DNA from: JAVKMO01 sp031539345
GTDB lineage: Bacteria; Bacteroidota; Bacteroidia; Chitinophagales; Chitinophagaceae
Assembly (NCBI GenBank): GCA_031539345.1
Contig: JAVKMO010000022.1
Span: forward strand, 1-56,076
DNA: 56,076 bases
Reading direction: 5' to 3'
Under the pieces are notes generated by a model. That model did no database searches, was not told the DNA's origin, and worked only from the letters and a program-made list of their open reading frames with translations. This document shows positions 9,307-18,889 of this stretch, piece after piece. How positions within the stretch are numbered: the first letter of the stretch is position 1; every line of letters begins with the position of its first letter. The position numbers were made by a program, and so were the translations under genes.

Positions 9307-10320
9307 GTGATAAAGGATAAAATACTTTTTTTGGGTATGTATTTGTTTGGGTTCATTAACATAACCCAAGGTAATATGTTGAAGCAAATTGCAGATACGG
9401 CAGGCAAACAAATCAATATGCCGATAGACGTAGACATGACAGCAAAAATAGCCAATATAACAGTTGTTAAAAAGGAAAAAGTGTCCATAAGAGAAACAAA
9501 CAGCGTACAAAAAAGTCGAATAGAAGACTTTCCTAATCGATTTTTAAATGATAGACTTAATGACACGCCACTTATTGTAAAAAACATTATCGGTACAAAT
9601 ATCAATTCTATTTTAGTAACAGAACAACACAATATTTTATTGGTTGATGAGAAAGATATCATTCGCAAATCCGCCAAAATCAATAATGCCTTAGTTTACT
9701 ATGTCGGATGCCTTGGAATATTAGGAGTTTTGTTTTTGTTTTTAATGCAGGCACACATTCGTAATGTTTGGCATAGGGTCTCTCGCTCTTCGTATTTTTT
9801 TGCCAATGAAAGCAACCACCCCAATCGCCATATAAAAGTAGAAAGCCACATTCTGCTCGTATTTTATTTTCTCAATAGTTCGCTCTTCTTGTATCTGATA
9901 ATATCATACTACAGAATCAAAATTGATTTCATGGCAGTTTCTTTGATCGGTATTTTTTGTAGCATTTTTTTGTATCAAATTCTGCGCTACGCATTAACAC
10001 AGATTTGTGTACAATGGCTCAATGCACTTTGGATAAGATTACAATATCGCATCAATGTAATGCATAAGGAATTATTGGGTTTTGTTTTATGTGGCAGTAA
10101 CGCCTATCTTATTTTAAATCAAAGTACACTTAATCAACGCACAGTTTCTTCGCTGTTATGGGCATTTTTTGTGATGTATATAATTCAAAAAATGTTTGTT
10201 TTTTTTGCAGCACAAAAAGTAATCAAAAAACAGCAATTCAAAAACCTATTGATTTTATTTGTGTCAGAATATGGAGTATTAGTTATTTGTTTATACGCGT
10301 ACGCTTTTATTAAAAATTAA
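9307..10320 (+). CDS. Integral membrane protein, possibly DUF4271 family
   Basis: A 337-aa protein starting with GTG immediately after ilvA. It has a signal-like N-terminus, a polar segment of about 110 residues, then around seven hydrophobic segments from residue 130 to the C-terminus. The order of motifs after the first internal helix (HIRNVWHRVSRSSYFF, then FYFLNSSLFLYLII, then a C-terminal helix with one Glu) resembles Bacteroidota DUF4271 proteins. That match is by memory and weak. Function unknown. It is 6 bp from mreC and probably in the same transcript. Confidence 0.6.
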   Translation: MIKDKILFLGMYLFGFINITQGNMLKQIADTAGKQINMPIDVDMTAKIANITVVKKEKVSIRETNSVQKSRIEDFPNRFLNDRLNDTPLIVKNIIGTNINSILVTEQHNILLVDEKDIIRKSAKINNALVYYVGCLGILGVLFLFLMQAHIRNVWHRVSRSSYFFANESNHPNRHIKVESHILLVFYFLNSSLFLYLIISYYRIKIDFMAVSLIGIFCSIFLYQILRYALTQICVQWLNALWIRLQYRINVMHKELLGFVLCGSNAYLILNQSTLNQRTVSSLLWAFFVMYIIQKMFVFFAAQKVIKKQQFKNLLILFVSEYGVLVICLYAYAFIKN

Positions 10321-10326
10321 CGTGTT

Positions 10327-11190
10327 ATGTTTAACATTTTCAAGTTTCTTAGAAAAACGCAATTTCTTGTTTTGTTCCTTATATTAGAAATGATTTTTCT
10401 TAAAATCTTTTTTCATTACAAAGAGTATCAAGATGCGATTTTTATAGAAAGAGTGATGAGTATTACAGGACGGGTGAACGCTTATTTTTCTTCGTGGTCA
10501 GATTATTTTTCTTTAGAAGATGTGAACAAAAAATTAGTCCAAGAAAACGTTCTTTTACGCAATCAATTACAAAACACGTACAATCAAATATCTTCAACAC
10601 AGCAAATTCAAATAGACACAACAACAGAAACAAATTATAGAAACGCAGTTAAACAATATCAGTTGTTAGAAGCAAAGGTTACCTACAACACGACTTCATA
10701 TAGAAATAATTTTTTTCAAATCCAACGGGGCACTTTACAAGGTATAAAAAAAAATATGGGCGTCATGTCCACCCAAGGTATTGCGGGAATTGTTGTTAAT
10801 ACATCGGACAATTTTTCTAACGTGTTAAGCATTTTAAATATGACAACAAAAGTCAGTGCAAAACTTAAAAATTCAGATGCTATTGCCTATTTTCAATGGG
10901 ATGGAAAAACCGAAGACGAAGGTGTTGTTGAAAATTATCCCCTCAATGCAAAAGTGAATATAGGAGATACCCTCGTTACAAGTATGTACTCTGAAAAATT
11001 TATTCCGCACACAATGATTGGAACAGTAAAAAGTTTTACCATCAAACCCAACAAAAATAACTACACACTCAAAATTCAGCTTAGCGTTAAATTTTATGAA
11101 TTGAATTATGTCTATGTGATCGATAATAAATTTCAAGACGAAGTTTTGACACTTCAAACAACTCATTTACACCACTTTAATGAAAAATAG
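10327..11190 (+). CDS. mreC: Rod shape-determining protein MreC
   Basis: A 287-aa bitopic membrane protein of the elongasome, with one N-terminal transmembrane helix (about residues 12-30), a coiled coil (about 65-95) and a periplasmic beta domain containing GVMSTQGIAGIVVNTSDNFSNVLSILN and GDTLVTSMYSEKFIPHTMIGTV, the typical MreC core. It organises the cell-wall synthesis machinery with MreD and MreB. Its 3' end overlaps mreD by 11 bp. No mreB, pbp2 or rodA is seen nearby, unlike the usual cluster. Confidence 0.93.
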   Translation: MFNIFKFLRKTQFLVLFLILEMIFLKIFFHYKEYQDAIFIERVMSITGRVNAYFSSWSDYFSLEDVNKKLVQENVLLRNQLQNTYNQISSTQQIQIDTTTETNYRNAVKQYQLLEAKVTYNTTSYRNNFFQIQRGTLQGIKKNMGVMSTQGIAGIVVNTSDNFSNVLSILNMTTKVSAKLKNSDAIAYFQWDGKTEDEGVVENYPLNAKVNIGDTLVTSMYSEKFIPHTMIGTVKSFTIKPNKNNYTLKIQLSVKFYELNYVYVIDNKFQDEVLTLQTTHLHHFNEK

Positions 11191-11701
11191 TAACTACAAA
11201 AAAGACATCTTCTTTTGCTTTATCTACATCGCTGCTCAACTTTTATTTATTGACAAAATATTGTTGCAATTAGGCACTAGTCTTATTCTGTCGGTGTTTT
11301 TAATCCCGTTGTTAACCATGCCCATTAACACGAATAAATATACCGTTCTGTTTTTTTCTTTAAGTTTAGGATTAATTGTCGATATGTTTAATTTTTCAGT
11401 AGGCTTATATACAATTGCCGCTTTGCAAATTGGATTTTTACGATTTTTTATTCTTCAAATTGTTGCAGGAAAAGAAAAAACATCTTTAGAAAAGCCGTCT
11501 GTCAAGGTTTTGGGGTTGCCGTTATTTGTATTTTATATCGGCACTTGTTTTTTTATTTTTTATACAACCTTGATGTTGTTAGAGTTTTTCAATTTCAAAT
11601 CATTGTGGCATAATATGTTGGGCATTCTCCAAAATACAATTGCCACAACACTATTAACCATTGGCATTCTTTACATGACGAATAGGTCGGTCAAAAAATA
11701 A
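11180..11701 (+). CDS. mreD: Rod shape-determining protein MreD
   Basis: A 173-aa protein with about five transmembrane helices, e.g. FFSLSLGLIVDMFNFSVGLYT, the conserved D-M-F segment of Bacteroidota MreD. It acts with MreC in the inner membrane. The start overlaps mreC, so translation is probably coupled. Confidence 0.86.
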   Translation: MKNSNYKKDIFFCFIYIAAQLLFIDKILLQLGTSLILSVFLIPLLTMPINTNKYTVLFFSLSLGLIVDMFNFSVGLYTIAALQIGFLRFFILQIVAGKEKTSLEKPSVKVLGLPLFVFYIGTCFFIFYTTLMLLEFFNFKSLWHNMLGILQNTIATTLLTIGILYMTNRSVKK

Positions 11702-11839
11702 ACGTATTGTCAAATATTTCTTTAAAATTGTCGTCGTTCAATGGACAATCATAATCATTGATAATTTTTATCCCCTCTTCTTTTATTCGCCTTTTACAAT
11801 CACTTGTAGAATGTGCGTGTTTGTCAAAAAGATTCATTC

Positions 11840-11867
11840 TTGACTTTATCTATACTTTATACTTTAA
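11840..11867 (+). promoter_or_regulatory. Possible promoter of rho
   Basis: TTGAC at 11840-11844 and TACTTTAA at 11860-11867 lie 17 nt apart. This partly fits the Bacteroidota -33 TTG / -7 TAnnTTTG pattern, in front of the rho start at 11893. The match is imperfect. Confidence 0.3.
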
Positions 11868-11892
11868 AATTAAAACCAACAACACAACTAAG

Positions 11893-13554
11893 ATGCTCGA
11901 CGTATTACAATTGAGTAATTTGGATTTTTTGGCATTACAAGAAATCGCAAATCGCTTACAAATTTCTGACTTAGACGGAATAGGAAAAGAAGACCTAATT
12001 TTAAAAATTGCTCAAGCCCAAATGCAACAAATAAATGAACAGCGAAACGAACCTGTTGTTGAATCAAATCCAACCAACGCTGATGGTGTCCATCTTAATG
12101 AAACAACAGAAAACAGAGAAGTGAAGACTGAGCCTCTTCCCAAGGTCAAAAAAACGACAGAAAAAAAAGAGCCAAGAGAGCGAATTGTAAAGGCAAAAAA
12201 AACTCCTGTTGAGCAATCTGTCATTCAAACAGACGCAGCTACTATCCTATTGCAAACAAATCAACTCGCAGAAAATCTAATTCAAACGGAAACAGAAAAG
12301 GCGACAGGGACTCTGCCGATTACAAACGAAACAACATCTGCACAACCCCAACAAATACCAAGCCCAGCACCACAACCACACATAGAAAGAGAAAAGCCAG
12401 AGCCACCTCGTCCACCACGCGTTCAATTTGATTTTAATTTTGACGGTGCAATAGATGGTGAAGGTGTATTAGAAATTATGCAAGAGGGATATGGATTTCT
12501 GCGCTCTAGCGATTACAGTTATTTGTCATCGCCCGACGATGTGTATTTGTCTCCACAACAAATTAAAGCCGCAGGACTAAAAACAGGCGATACCGTAAAA
12601 GGAACGGTAAGGCCACCAAAAGAAGGCGAAAAATATTTTGCCTTATTAAAAATAGAAATGGTGAATGGGCAAAACCCCGAAGATATTAAAGACCGCGTTC
12701 CATTTGATTATTTAACGCCTTTATTCCCTTTTCAAAAACTCAACTTGGTAACCAAAACCAATATTTATAGCACCCGCATCATTGATTTATTTACCCCTAT
12801 AGGAAAAGGTCAAAGGGGGATGATTGTGGCACAACCAAAAGTTGGGAAAACAATGCTATTAAAAGAAATTGCGAATGCAATTGCAGAAAATCACCCAGAA
12901 TGTTATTTAATGGTTGTCTTGATTGATGAGCGACCAGAAGAAGTAACAGACATGGAGCGTAGCGTAAAAGCCGAAGTCATTGCATCAACCTTTGATGAAC
13001 CAGCCGAAAAGCACGTTAAAGTTTCTACTATGGCTTTGCAAAAAGCAAAACGCTTAGTTGAAAGTGGACACGATGTTGTCATTTTATTAGACTCTATAAC
13101 ACGTTTAGCACGGGCACACAATACAACGGCTCCTGCTTCAGGAAAAGTATTGAGTGGCGGCGTAGAATCTAATGCAATGCAAAAACCAAAACAGTTTTTT
13201 GGAGCTGCAAGAAAAATAGAAAATGGAGGATCTCTTACAATTCTTGCTACCGCACTAATTGATACGGGGTCAAAAATGGACGAAGTAATTTTTGAAGAAT
13301 TTAAAGGAACCGGAAATATGGAACTTGTATTAGACCGAAAAATTGCCAACAAACGAGTCTTCCCTGCAATAGATATTATGGCATCTTCTACACGAAGAGA
13401 TGATTTGTTGTTAGACAAAGATGTTCTCCAAAAAATGTGGATACTCAGAAACCATCTTGCAGACATGAAGTCTGAAGAGGCAATGAACCTACTGTTAAAA
13501 CATATTAAAGGCACAAAAGACAATGCCGAGTTCTTAATCACAATGAATAGTTAA
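11893..13554 (+). CDS. rho: Transcription termination factor Rho
   Basis: A 553-aa hexameric RNA helicase that ends transcription. An N-terminal Rho-N helix region (LDVLQLSNLDFLALQEIANRL) is followed by about 130 residues of low-complexity Glu/Lys/Pro/Gln insert. Then come the cold-shock-like RNA-binding domain (GEGVLEIMQEGYGFLRS) and the ATPase with P-loop GQRGMIVAQPKVGKT, Walker B VVILLDSITRLARA and Q/R-loop regions. The long insert is common in Bacteroidota. ATG at 11893 is chosen because the reading frame upstream (to a TTG at 11758) does not look like Rho. Confidence 0.95.
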   Translation: MLDVLQLSNLDFLALQEIANRLQISDLDGIGKEDLILKIAQAQMQQINEQRNEPVVESNPTNADGVHLNETTENREVKTEPLPKVKKTTEKKEPRERIVKAKKTPVEQSVIQTDAATILLQTNQLAENLIQTETEKATGTLPITNETTSAQPQQIPSPAPQPHIEREKPEPPRPPRVQFDFNFDGAIDGEGVLEIMQEGYGFLRSSDYSYLSSPDDVYLSPQQIKAAGLKTGDTVKGTVRPPKEGEKYFALLKIEMVNGQNPEDIKDRVPFDYLTPLFPFQKLNLVTKTNIYSTRIIDLFTPIGKGQRGMIVAQPKVGKTMLLKEIANAIAENHPECYLMVVLIDERPEEVTDMERSVKAEVIASTFDEPAEKHVKVSTMALQKAKRLVESGHDVVILLDSITRLARAHNTTAPASGKVLSGGVESNAMQKPKQFFGAARKIENGGSLTILATALIDTGSKMDEVIFEEFKGTGNMELVLDRKIANKRVFPAIDIMASSTRRDDLLLDKDVLQKMWILRNHLADMKSEEAMNLLLKHIKGTKDNAEFLITMNS

Positions 13555-13622
13555 AAAAAAATAATTTCGGCACGGTTTTTAATTATTTAGTTATTTTCTT
13601 TATTTAAAATATTTAACCTTCT

Positions 13623-14474
13623 ATGGCAACAAAAAATAAAACTGTAAGCGCCAAAAAAGCAGCCCCAACAAAAAAAATAGTCAATCAAAAAAATAAACCA
13701 GTTGCGAAGAAAGTTGTAGCAAAGGCAAAACCGGTGGTAAAGAAAGTTGTAGCGAAATCAAAACCAGTTGCAAAGAAAGTTGTAGCGAAATCAAAACCAG
13801 TTGCAAAGAAAGTTGTAGCGAAAGCAAAACCAGTTGAGAAGAAAGTTGTAGCGAATGCAAAACCGAGTACACAAAAAGTTGTCGCAAAAGCAAAGCCAGT
13901 TGTAGCTTTAAATAAAACCAAACAGACTACTAATAAATCAGAATCCAAAGACACGCGTACAATTCCCACAAAACCTTTTGTACACAAAAAACCCGACAAT
14001 GGCATTGTTTTACCAAAAATAAAAGCAAAATCTGCCATTCCGTATAATCCAAATTACGCGACTTCTATTCTTGATGCAAAAGAAAACAGCTATAAAAATC
14101 AAGCTCGTTATAGTGATGCAGATTTGAGAATGTTTAAACAAATTATTCAACAAAAATTAGAAGCATCAAAAGCGGAATTATCTTACTTGCAAAATGTCTT
14201 GTCAAAAAAAGATGAACAAGGCGGATTTCACGAGTCTGAAAACAAAAACTTTTCTATAGAAGAAGGCGGAATAGGATTAGAAAAAGAACAGCTGACACAA
14301 ATGGCACGCCGACAAATTCAATTTATAGACCACTTAGAAAAAGCGCTCATTCGCATAGAAAATAAAACCTACGGCATTTGTATTGTTACAGGCAATTTAA
14401 TTGACAGAGATAGACTGAAAGCTGTGCCTCATGCCAAATTGAGCTTAGAGGCGAAAATGGCAAATAACTCATAA
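13623..14474 (+). CDS. TraR/DksA-family protein with Lys/Ala-rich repeat N-terminus
   Basis: A 283-aa protein in two parts. Residues 1-100 are a basic histone-H1-like tail with six copies of an 11-residue unit (KPVAKKVVAKA). Residues about 160-283 form a DksA/TraR-type helical hairpin and globular end: RYSDADLRMFKQII, ARRQIQFIDHLEKALIRIENKTYG, then ICIVTGNLIDRDRLKAVPHA. Only one cysteine of the usual four-Cys zinc site remains, as I recall for many Bacteroidota homologues. DksA-like proteins bind RNA polymerase; the tail probably binds nucleic acid. Whether it is a DksA equivalent or a nucleoid protein is open. Confidence 0.85.
   Translation: MATKNKTVSAKKAAPTKKIVNQKNKPVAKKVVAKAKPVVKKVVAKSKPVAKKVVAKSKPVAKKVVAKAKPVEKKVVANAKPSTQKVVAKAKPVVALNKTKQTTNKSESKDTRTIPTKPFVHKKPDNGIVLPKIKAKSAIPYNPNYATSILDAKENSYKNQARYSDADLRMFKQIIQQKLEASKAELSYLQNVLSKKDEQGGFHESENKNFSIEEGGIGLEKEQLTQMARRQIQFIDHLEKALIRIENKTYGICIVTGNLIDRDRLKAVPHAKLSLEAKMANNS
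13695..13892 (+). repeat. Six 33-bp in-frame tandem repeats
   Basis: Six copies of a 33-bp unit encode KPVAKKVVAKA and variants (KPVVKKVVAKS, KPVEKKVVANA, KPSTQKVVAKA). The unit length keeps the frame, so copy-number change would only lengthen or shorten the basic tail. Confidence 0.9.
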
Positions 14475-14490
14475 CCCGAATATTTTATCT

Positions 14491-14895
14491 ATGAGACCCA
14501 TACGCGTAGTTGTTGCTAAAGTTGGATTAGATGGACACGATAGAGGGGCAAAAGTAATTGCCACTGCACTGCGTGATGCAGGAATGGAAGTCATTTATAC
14601 TGGTTTACGACAAACGCCAGAAATGATCGTTGCGACCGCAATACAAGAAGATGCTGACGTAATAGGCGTTTCTATTCTTTCTGGAGCACACATGACCGTT
14701 TTCTCAAGTCTAACCACATTGCTTAAGCAAAAATCAATTAGCGATATTCTCATTACAGGCGGGGGCATTATTCCACAAGAAGACATTGTTGAACTAAAAA
14801 AAATGGGCGTTGGCGAACTCTTTGAACCAGGAACTTCAACCACCGATATTGTGAATTATATTGTTGATTGGGTGAAAAAAAATCGCTCTTTCTGA
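14491..14895 (+). CDS. Methylmalonyl-CoA mutase, cobalamin-binding subunit
   Basis: A 134-aa stand-alone B12-binding domain. The cobalamin signature D-x-H-x-x-G is seen in VGLDGHDRGAKVIA; the SILSGAH and GGGIIP loops also match the fold. It would pair with a separate catalytic subunit to isomerise methylmalonyl-CoA and succinyl-CoA (or a related acyl-CoA). No large subunit is in the window. It is 16 bp after the DksA-like gene. Confidence 0.9.
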   Translation: MRPIRVVVAKVGLDGHDRGAKVIATALRDAGMEVIYTGLRQTPEMIVATAIQEDADVIGVSILSGAHMTVFSSLTTLLKQKSISDILITGGGIIPQEDIVELKKMGVGELFEPGTSTTDIVNYIVDWVKKNRSF

Positions 14896-15037
14896 TATTC
14901 GGAAAATCAATTTTCTCTTCAACGAAGAACTGGAGCCCAAATTGAGAAATTATTTTGGATTGACTATGCCATAAAGAATAAAATTGAAAAACATTTTTAA
15001 CAATGCCGTTGCGACTATTTGTGGTTTGTACACGTTG

Positions 15038-16417
15038 CTACTTTCCGATACAGAACTTGCTAAAAATGTCGTCTAAAATATGTTCATTGGTAACTTCGCC
15101 TGTTAGTTCCCCAATATAATGAAGGCACTGTTTAATTTCTACGCTTAACAAATCACCAGAAAGATTTTGTTCTATTCCATTTTTAATCAACAGCAGATTG
15201 TCTTCAATGTTTTTTAGGGCTTCATAATGACGCCGATTGCTAACAATAACGCTACCTGTGTTTTGTTGTACAAAGTGTTGATAAATATGTTCTAAAATAG
15301 AGTCGACACCGCTTTTGTTTTTTGCACTAAGCAAGAAATAGTGAGGTATGCTTTTGAATTTTTTTTGTATTTGTTCTGGAGATAATTGGTCGATTTTATT
15401 AGCTAATAATAAATAACTGAAATTTTTGTTTTTGAAAAAATCTTCTTGCTCGATGAGCTCACATTGCGTCATTGTGGTGGCATCAAAAAGATAGAGTATC
15501 ATATTTGCTTGTCCCATTTTTTCATACGCTTTTGCAACGCCAATTTGTTCAATTTCGTCATTTGTTTGTCTTATTCCTGCTGTATCAATAAACCGAAATG
15601 AAATATTTTTGTATTGCACACATTCTTCTATTGCATCTCTTGTTGTGCCGGCAATCGTGCTGACAATCGCACGTTCTTCATTTACAATAGCATTGAGTAA
15701 AGTCGATTTTCCTGCATTAGGTTTTCCAATAATTGCAATTGATATGCCATTTTTTATCGCATTGCCCCAAGCAAAAGAATTTAATAAAACATTGACCTCT
15801 TGTTGCATATTTTGCAAACGAATGATAAAATCACTCCTGTCGGCAAAGGCAACATCTTCTTCAGAAAAGTCCAATTCCAATTCTGTTAATGCAGAAAAAG
15901 CAATGAGCTGTTGTTTGATGTTTTGGAGTTGTAATGAAAAGCCACCGCGTAAATTTTTGATGGCATTGTCGTGGCCTGCAACATTTTGTGCATGAATTAA
16001 ATCTGCAACAGCTTCTGCTTGCGTCAAATCAATTTTTCCGTTAAAAAAAGCACGTTGTGTAAATTCGCCAGCCTTGGCGAGCCTTGCGCCAGCATTCATA
16101 CAAGCTGCAATAATTTGTTCTATAATTAAGGGAGATCCGTGACAAGTAATTTCAACACAATCTTCTCCCGTAAAAGAATGTGGAGCCTCAAAGGTACTCA
16201 CCAATACTTCATCAATAATTTTTTTGTTTTGTATAATTTTTCCAAAACGAACAACATTCGCTTGTGGGACTTGACTTCTTTTCTGTACAAAAATTTGTTG
16301 TAAAATAATCCAACTATTTATTCCGCTCATACGCACAATGCCAAGTGCGGCAACGCCCTCGCCAGTGGCACAGGCAACAATGGTGTCTTGTTGATTAAAT
16401 GAAATGTTTTTAAACAT
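15038..16417 (-). CDS. mnmE: tRNA modification GTPase MnmE
   Basis: A 459-aa GTPase that with MnmG makes the cmnm5 modification on wobble uridine of tRNAs. The N-terminal tetrahydrofolate-binding domain (VACATGEGVAALGIVRMSG) is followed by a helical domain interrupted by a G domain (GKPNAGKSTLLNAI, TIAGTTRD, DTAGIR, NKID). The C-terminus is FCIGK, the catalytic cysteine motif. Full length. It lies 11 bp downstream of der and is probably co-transcribed. Confidence 0.97.
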   Translation of the reverse strand: MFKNISFNQQDTIVACATGEGVAALGIVRMSGINSWIILQQIFVQKRSQVPQANVVRFGKIIQNKKIIDEVLVSTFEAPHSFTGEDCVEITCHGSPLIIEQIIAACMNAGARLAKAGEFTQRAFFNGKIDLTQAEAVADLIHAQNVAGHDNAIKNLRGGFSLQLQNIKQQLIAFSALTELELDFSEEDVAFADRSDFIIRLQNMQQEVNVLLNSFAWGNAIKNGISIAIIGKPNAGKSTLLNAIVNEERAIVSTIAGTTRDAIEECVQYKNISFRFIDTAGIRQTNDEIEQIGVAKAYEKMGQANMILYLFDATTMTQCELIEQEDFFKNKNFSYLLLANKIDQLSPEQIQKKFKSIPHYFLLSAKNKSGVDSILEHIYQHFVQQNTGSVIVSNRRHYEALKNIEDNLLLIKNGIEQNLSGDLLSVEIKQCLHYIGELTGEVTNEHILDDIFSKFCIGK

Positions 16418-16428
16418 TGGAACGAATT

Positions 16429-17748
16429 TTAATCGCTACTGTTTTTTCTAAAATACAAACGAAAAGGAATGCCCGTAAGAGGAAATTTTTTTCTGAATTG
16501 ATTTTCTAAATATTGCTGATACGCCGGTTTTACGCCTTCTGGATAATTACAAAAAAGAGCAAAAGAAATTACACGTGTTGGCAACTGTGTGATGAATTTG
16601 ATTTTGATGCTATGACCACGATACACAGGTGCTTGATATTGTTGCGTGCATTCTTTAACAAACTCGTTTAATACTTTTGTGCTGACTTTTAATTGTTGGT
16701 TTGCAAATACTTCTAAGGCAACTTCAATGGCTTTGAAAATTCTTGTTTTTTCTAAAGTTGAAATAAAAACAATCGGCACATCAGAAAAAGGTGCCAAGCG
16801 TTTTTTTATAGCGTCCTCCATCTCTTTCGCTGTGTTGGTTGTTTTTTCTATTAAGTCCCATTTATTCACTAACACCACAATGCCTTTTCCTTTTTTAATT
16901 GCCATTTGATAAAGGGTTAAATCTTGGTGCGTAACTGATAAAGTTGCGTCAACCATAAGAAGTAAAATATCGCTTTCGTCCATCGCTTTTACAGCACGTA
17001 TAACAGAATAATATTCTAAATCATTATCCATATTTTTTTTCTTACGAATGCCCGCAGTATCAATCAAAATAAATTCCTTTTGATACAAATTGTATTTCGT
17101 AAAAATACTGTCTCGCGTGGTGCCAGCAACATTGCTTACAATGCTTCTTTCTTCCCCAATCAACACATTTAAAAAAGAACTTTTACCCACATTCGGCTGA
17201 CCAATAATTGCAAATTTAGGAATGCCAGCAGGTGCAATTTCTTCTTGTTCTGCAGGAATACCTCTTGCAATTTCGTCTAACAATTCACCCGTTCCACTTC
17301 CACTAATTGACGACAATGAAATTAAATGATCAAAACCTAATCCATAAAATTCCGATGCCAAGAGCAAGCGGTCTCCGTTATCTACTTTATTAACAACGAC
17401 AATTATTTTTTTAGAAAACTTATACAACATTTTGGCAATGCTTTCGTCCATGCTGGTTAAGCCTGTTGCAACATCTACGGTAAATAAAATGCAATCGGCT
17501 TCGTCTATCGCAATGAGTACTTGCTTAGCAATTTCTTTTTCAAAAATGTCGTCGGACTGTTTCACAAATCCCCCTGTATCGATAACGTGAAAAGATTTTC
17601 CATTCCAGTCAGCAATACCATATTGCCTGTCTCTTGTAACCCCAGAAACGTCATCTACAATTGCTTTTTGATAACCTAATAAACGATTAAACAGAGTGCT
17701 TTTTCCAACATTCGGTCTGCCAACGATAGCCACGATATATGAATTCAT
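16429..17748 (-). CDS. der: GTPase Der (EngA), 50S assembly
   Basis: A 439-aa double-GTPase needed for late assembly of the large ribosomal subunit. The first G domain has GRPNVGKSTLFNRL, VTRDRQYG, DTGGF and NKVD; the second has GQPNVGKSSFLNVL, GTTRDS, DTAGIR and NKWD. A C-terminal KH-like domain ends PFRLYFRKNS. Full length. ATG at 17748 gives the canonical N-terminus. Confidence 0.97.
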   Translation of the reverse strand: MNSYIVAIVGRPNVGKSTLFNRLLGYQKAIVDDVSGVTRDRQYGIADWNGKSFHVIDTGGFVKQSDDIFEKEIAKQVLIAIDEADCILFTVDVATGLTSMDESIAKMLYKFSKKIIVVVNKVDNGDRLLLASEFYGLGFDHLISLSSISGSGTGELLDEIARGIPAEQEEIAPAGIPKFAIIGQPNVGKSSFLNVLIGEERSIVSNVAGTTRDSIFTKYNLYQKEFILIDTAGIRKKKNMDNDLEYYSVIRAVKAMDESDILLLMVDATLSVTHQDLTLYQMAIKKGKGIVVLVNKWDLIEKTTNTAKEMEDAIKKRLAPFSDVPIVFISTLEKTRIFKAIEVALEVFANQQLKVSTKVLNEFVKECTQQYQAPVYRGHSIKIKFITQLPTRVISFALFCNYPEGVKPAYQQYLENQFRKKFPLTGIPFRLYFRKNSSD

Positions 17749-17980
17749 ATAATTTTTTTCAATTCAACTAAAACATAATAAGGGTCAAATCTACTGATAA
17801 ATTTTCCACACATTGTTTTTGTTCTAATCCAATCTTTTTTTTGGGTTTCCGGATGCAACAAAATCACCAGAATTTAATTATTTAATGGATTGTAATTACT
17901 GAATGAAACTTCTTTTGAAGTGGTATAAAGGCAAAATATATTTTTGTTGTTTTTTGAGTATTCTTATTAGACATTAAGCA

Positions 17981-18523
17981 ATGCACACAATTACACCCTT
18001 GCAGACGTGGAAGATTTTTTACAATGATGAAGAAGACAACAAAAGCCTTTTTTACAAAAATGGTTATGAAGAAGGTAATGCAGTTTATAATTATTGTATT
18101 CATCCAGACTGGAACAGTTTTGACTCTTCCACTCTCTATTTAAAAATTCTTTTTATTGACTATAAAAAACACTTTGCAATTATTGAATTTATCGGCGAAT
18201 GGAATGATGTAATAGAAAATGACATAATGAAATTAAAACGCAATATCATTGACGAATTGTTAAAGCACAAAATTTTCAAGTTTGTTTTGATTGCAGAATA
18301 TGTTTTCAATTTTTTTCGTGGCGACGATGATTATTATTTAGAATGGCAAGACGACGTTGCGGAAAATAAAGGTTGGATAAGCATTGTGAATATGCCGCCA
18401 CAAAGCTTATATGAGTTTAATCGAATTTGCGAAGTTGCCAATTTGCGTTTATATGAAATAGACAATTGGCGCACCTTAACGCCAGAAATTTTATGGAAAA
18501 AATTGGCTCGTACAAAATCTTGA
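17981..18523 (+). CDS. Conserved hypothetical protein
   Basis: A 180-aa soluble, acidic and aromatic-rich protein with no signal peptide or membrane helix. It looks like a real gene by codon use, clean start and isolation, and it has the feel of a protein conserved in Chitinophagales; I cannot assign a family. It is divergent from der and precedes rpsU by about 100 bp. Confidence 0.75.
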   Translation: MHTITPLQTWKIFYNDEEDNKSLFYKNGYEEGNAVYNYCIHPDWNSFDSSTLYLKILFIDYKKHFAIIEFIGEWNDVIENDIMKLKRNIIDELLKHKIFKFVLIAEYVFNFFRGDDDYYLEWQDDVAENKGWISIVNMPPQSLYEFNRICEVANLRLYEIDNWRTLTPEILWKKLARTKS

Positions 18524-18625
18524 ATCCTGCAAGGCAACAAAAGGATTTTTTTTATCGTCTAAAATTAAAAATTACATTCACGCCCTTGCATTTTTATTTT
18601 TAACACTTAAACACGCCATAATAAC

Positions 18626-18820
18626 ATGCTCATCATCGACACCAAAGACTCTGAAAACATTGACAAAGCATTAAAAAAGTACAAAAAAAAGTTTGAAAAA
18701 GCACAAACTTTAAAACAACTTAGAGAGAGAAAAACATTTACAAAGCCTTCTGTTAAAAGAAGAATGGAAATCCTAAAAGCGGTTTACAAACAAGAATTTA
18801 CATCTGGCAAAAACGACTAA
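18626..18820 (+). CDS. rpsU: 30S ribosomal protein bS21
   Basis: A 64-aa basic protein with the bS21 pattern: IDKALKKYKKKFEKA, LRERKTFTKPSVKRR and a C-terminal basic helix. It binds the 16S platform near the anti-Shine-Dalgarno. The gene is followed by a clear hairpin terminator. Confidence 0.95.
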   Translation: MLIIDTKDSENIDKALKKYKKKFEKAQTLKQLRERKTFTKPSVKRRMEILKAVYKQEFTSGKND

Positions 18821-18842
18821 CTTTTTGTTTTAATTTTAATAT

Positions 18843-18873
18843 AATGCTTAAAACATAATCTGTTTTAAGCATT
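18843..18873 (+). terminator. Hairpin terminator after rpsU
   Basis: AATGCTTAAAACA (18843-18855) and TGTTTTAAGCATT (18861-18873) are a perfect 13-bp inverted repeat with a 5-nt loop, followed by a T-rich run. It separates rpsU from rseP. Confidence 0.75.
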
Positions 18874-18889
18874 TTCTGTTTACGCTCTT

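Noticed and set aside
11758..11892. Upstream extension of the rho frame to a TTG start
   Set aside because: The 45 extra residues are hydrophobic and unlike Rho; ATG 11893 opens the normal Rho-N sequence and a promoter-like pair lies inside the extension.
13681..14038. Minus-strand frames opposite the Lys-rich DksA-like gene
   Set aside because: They are repetitive antisense shadows of the 33-bp repeat.
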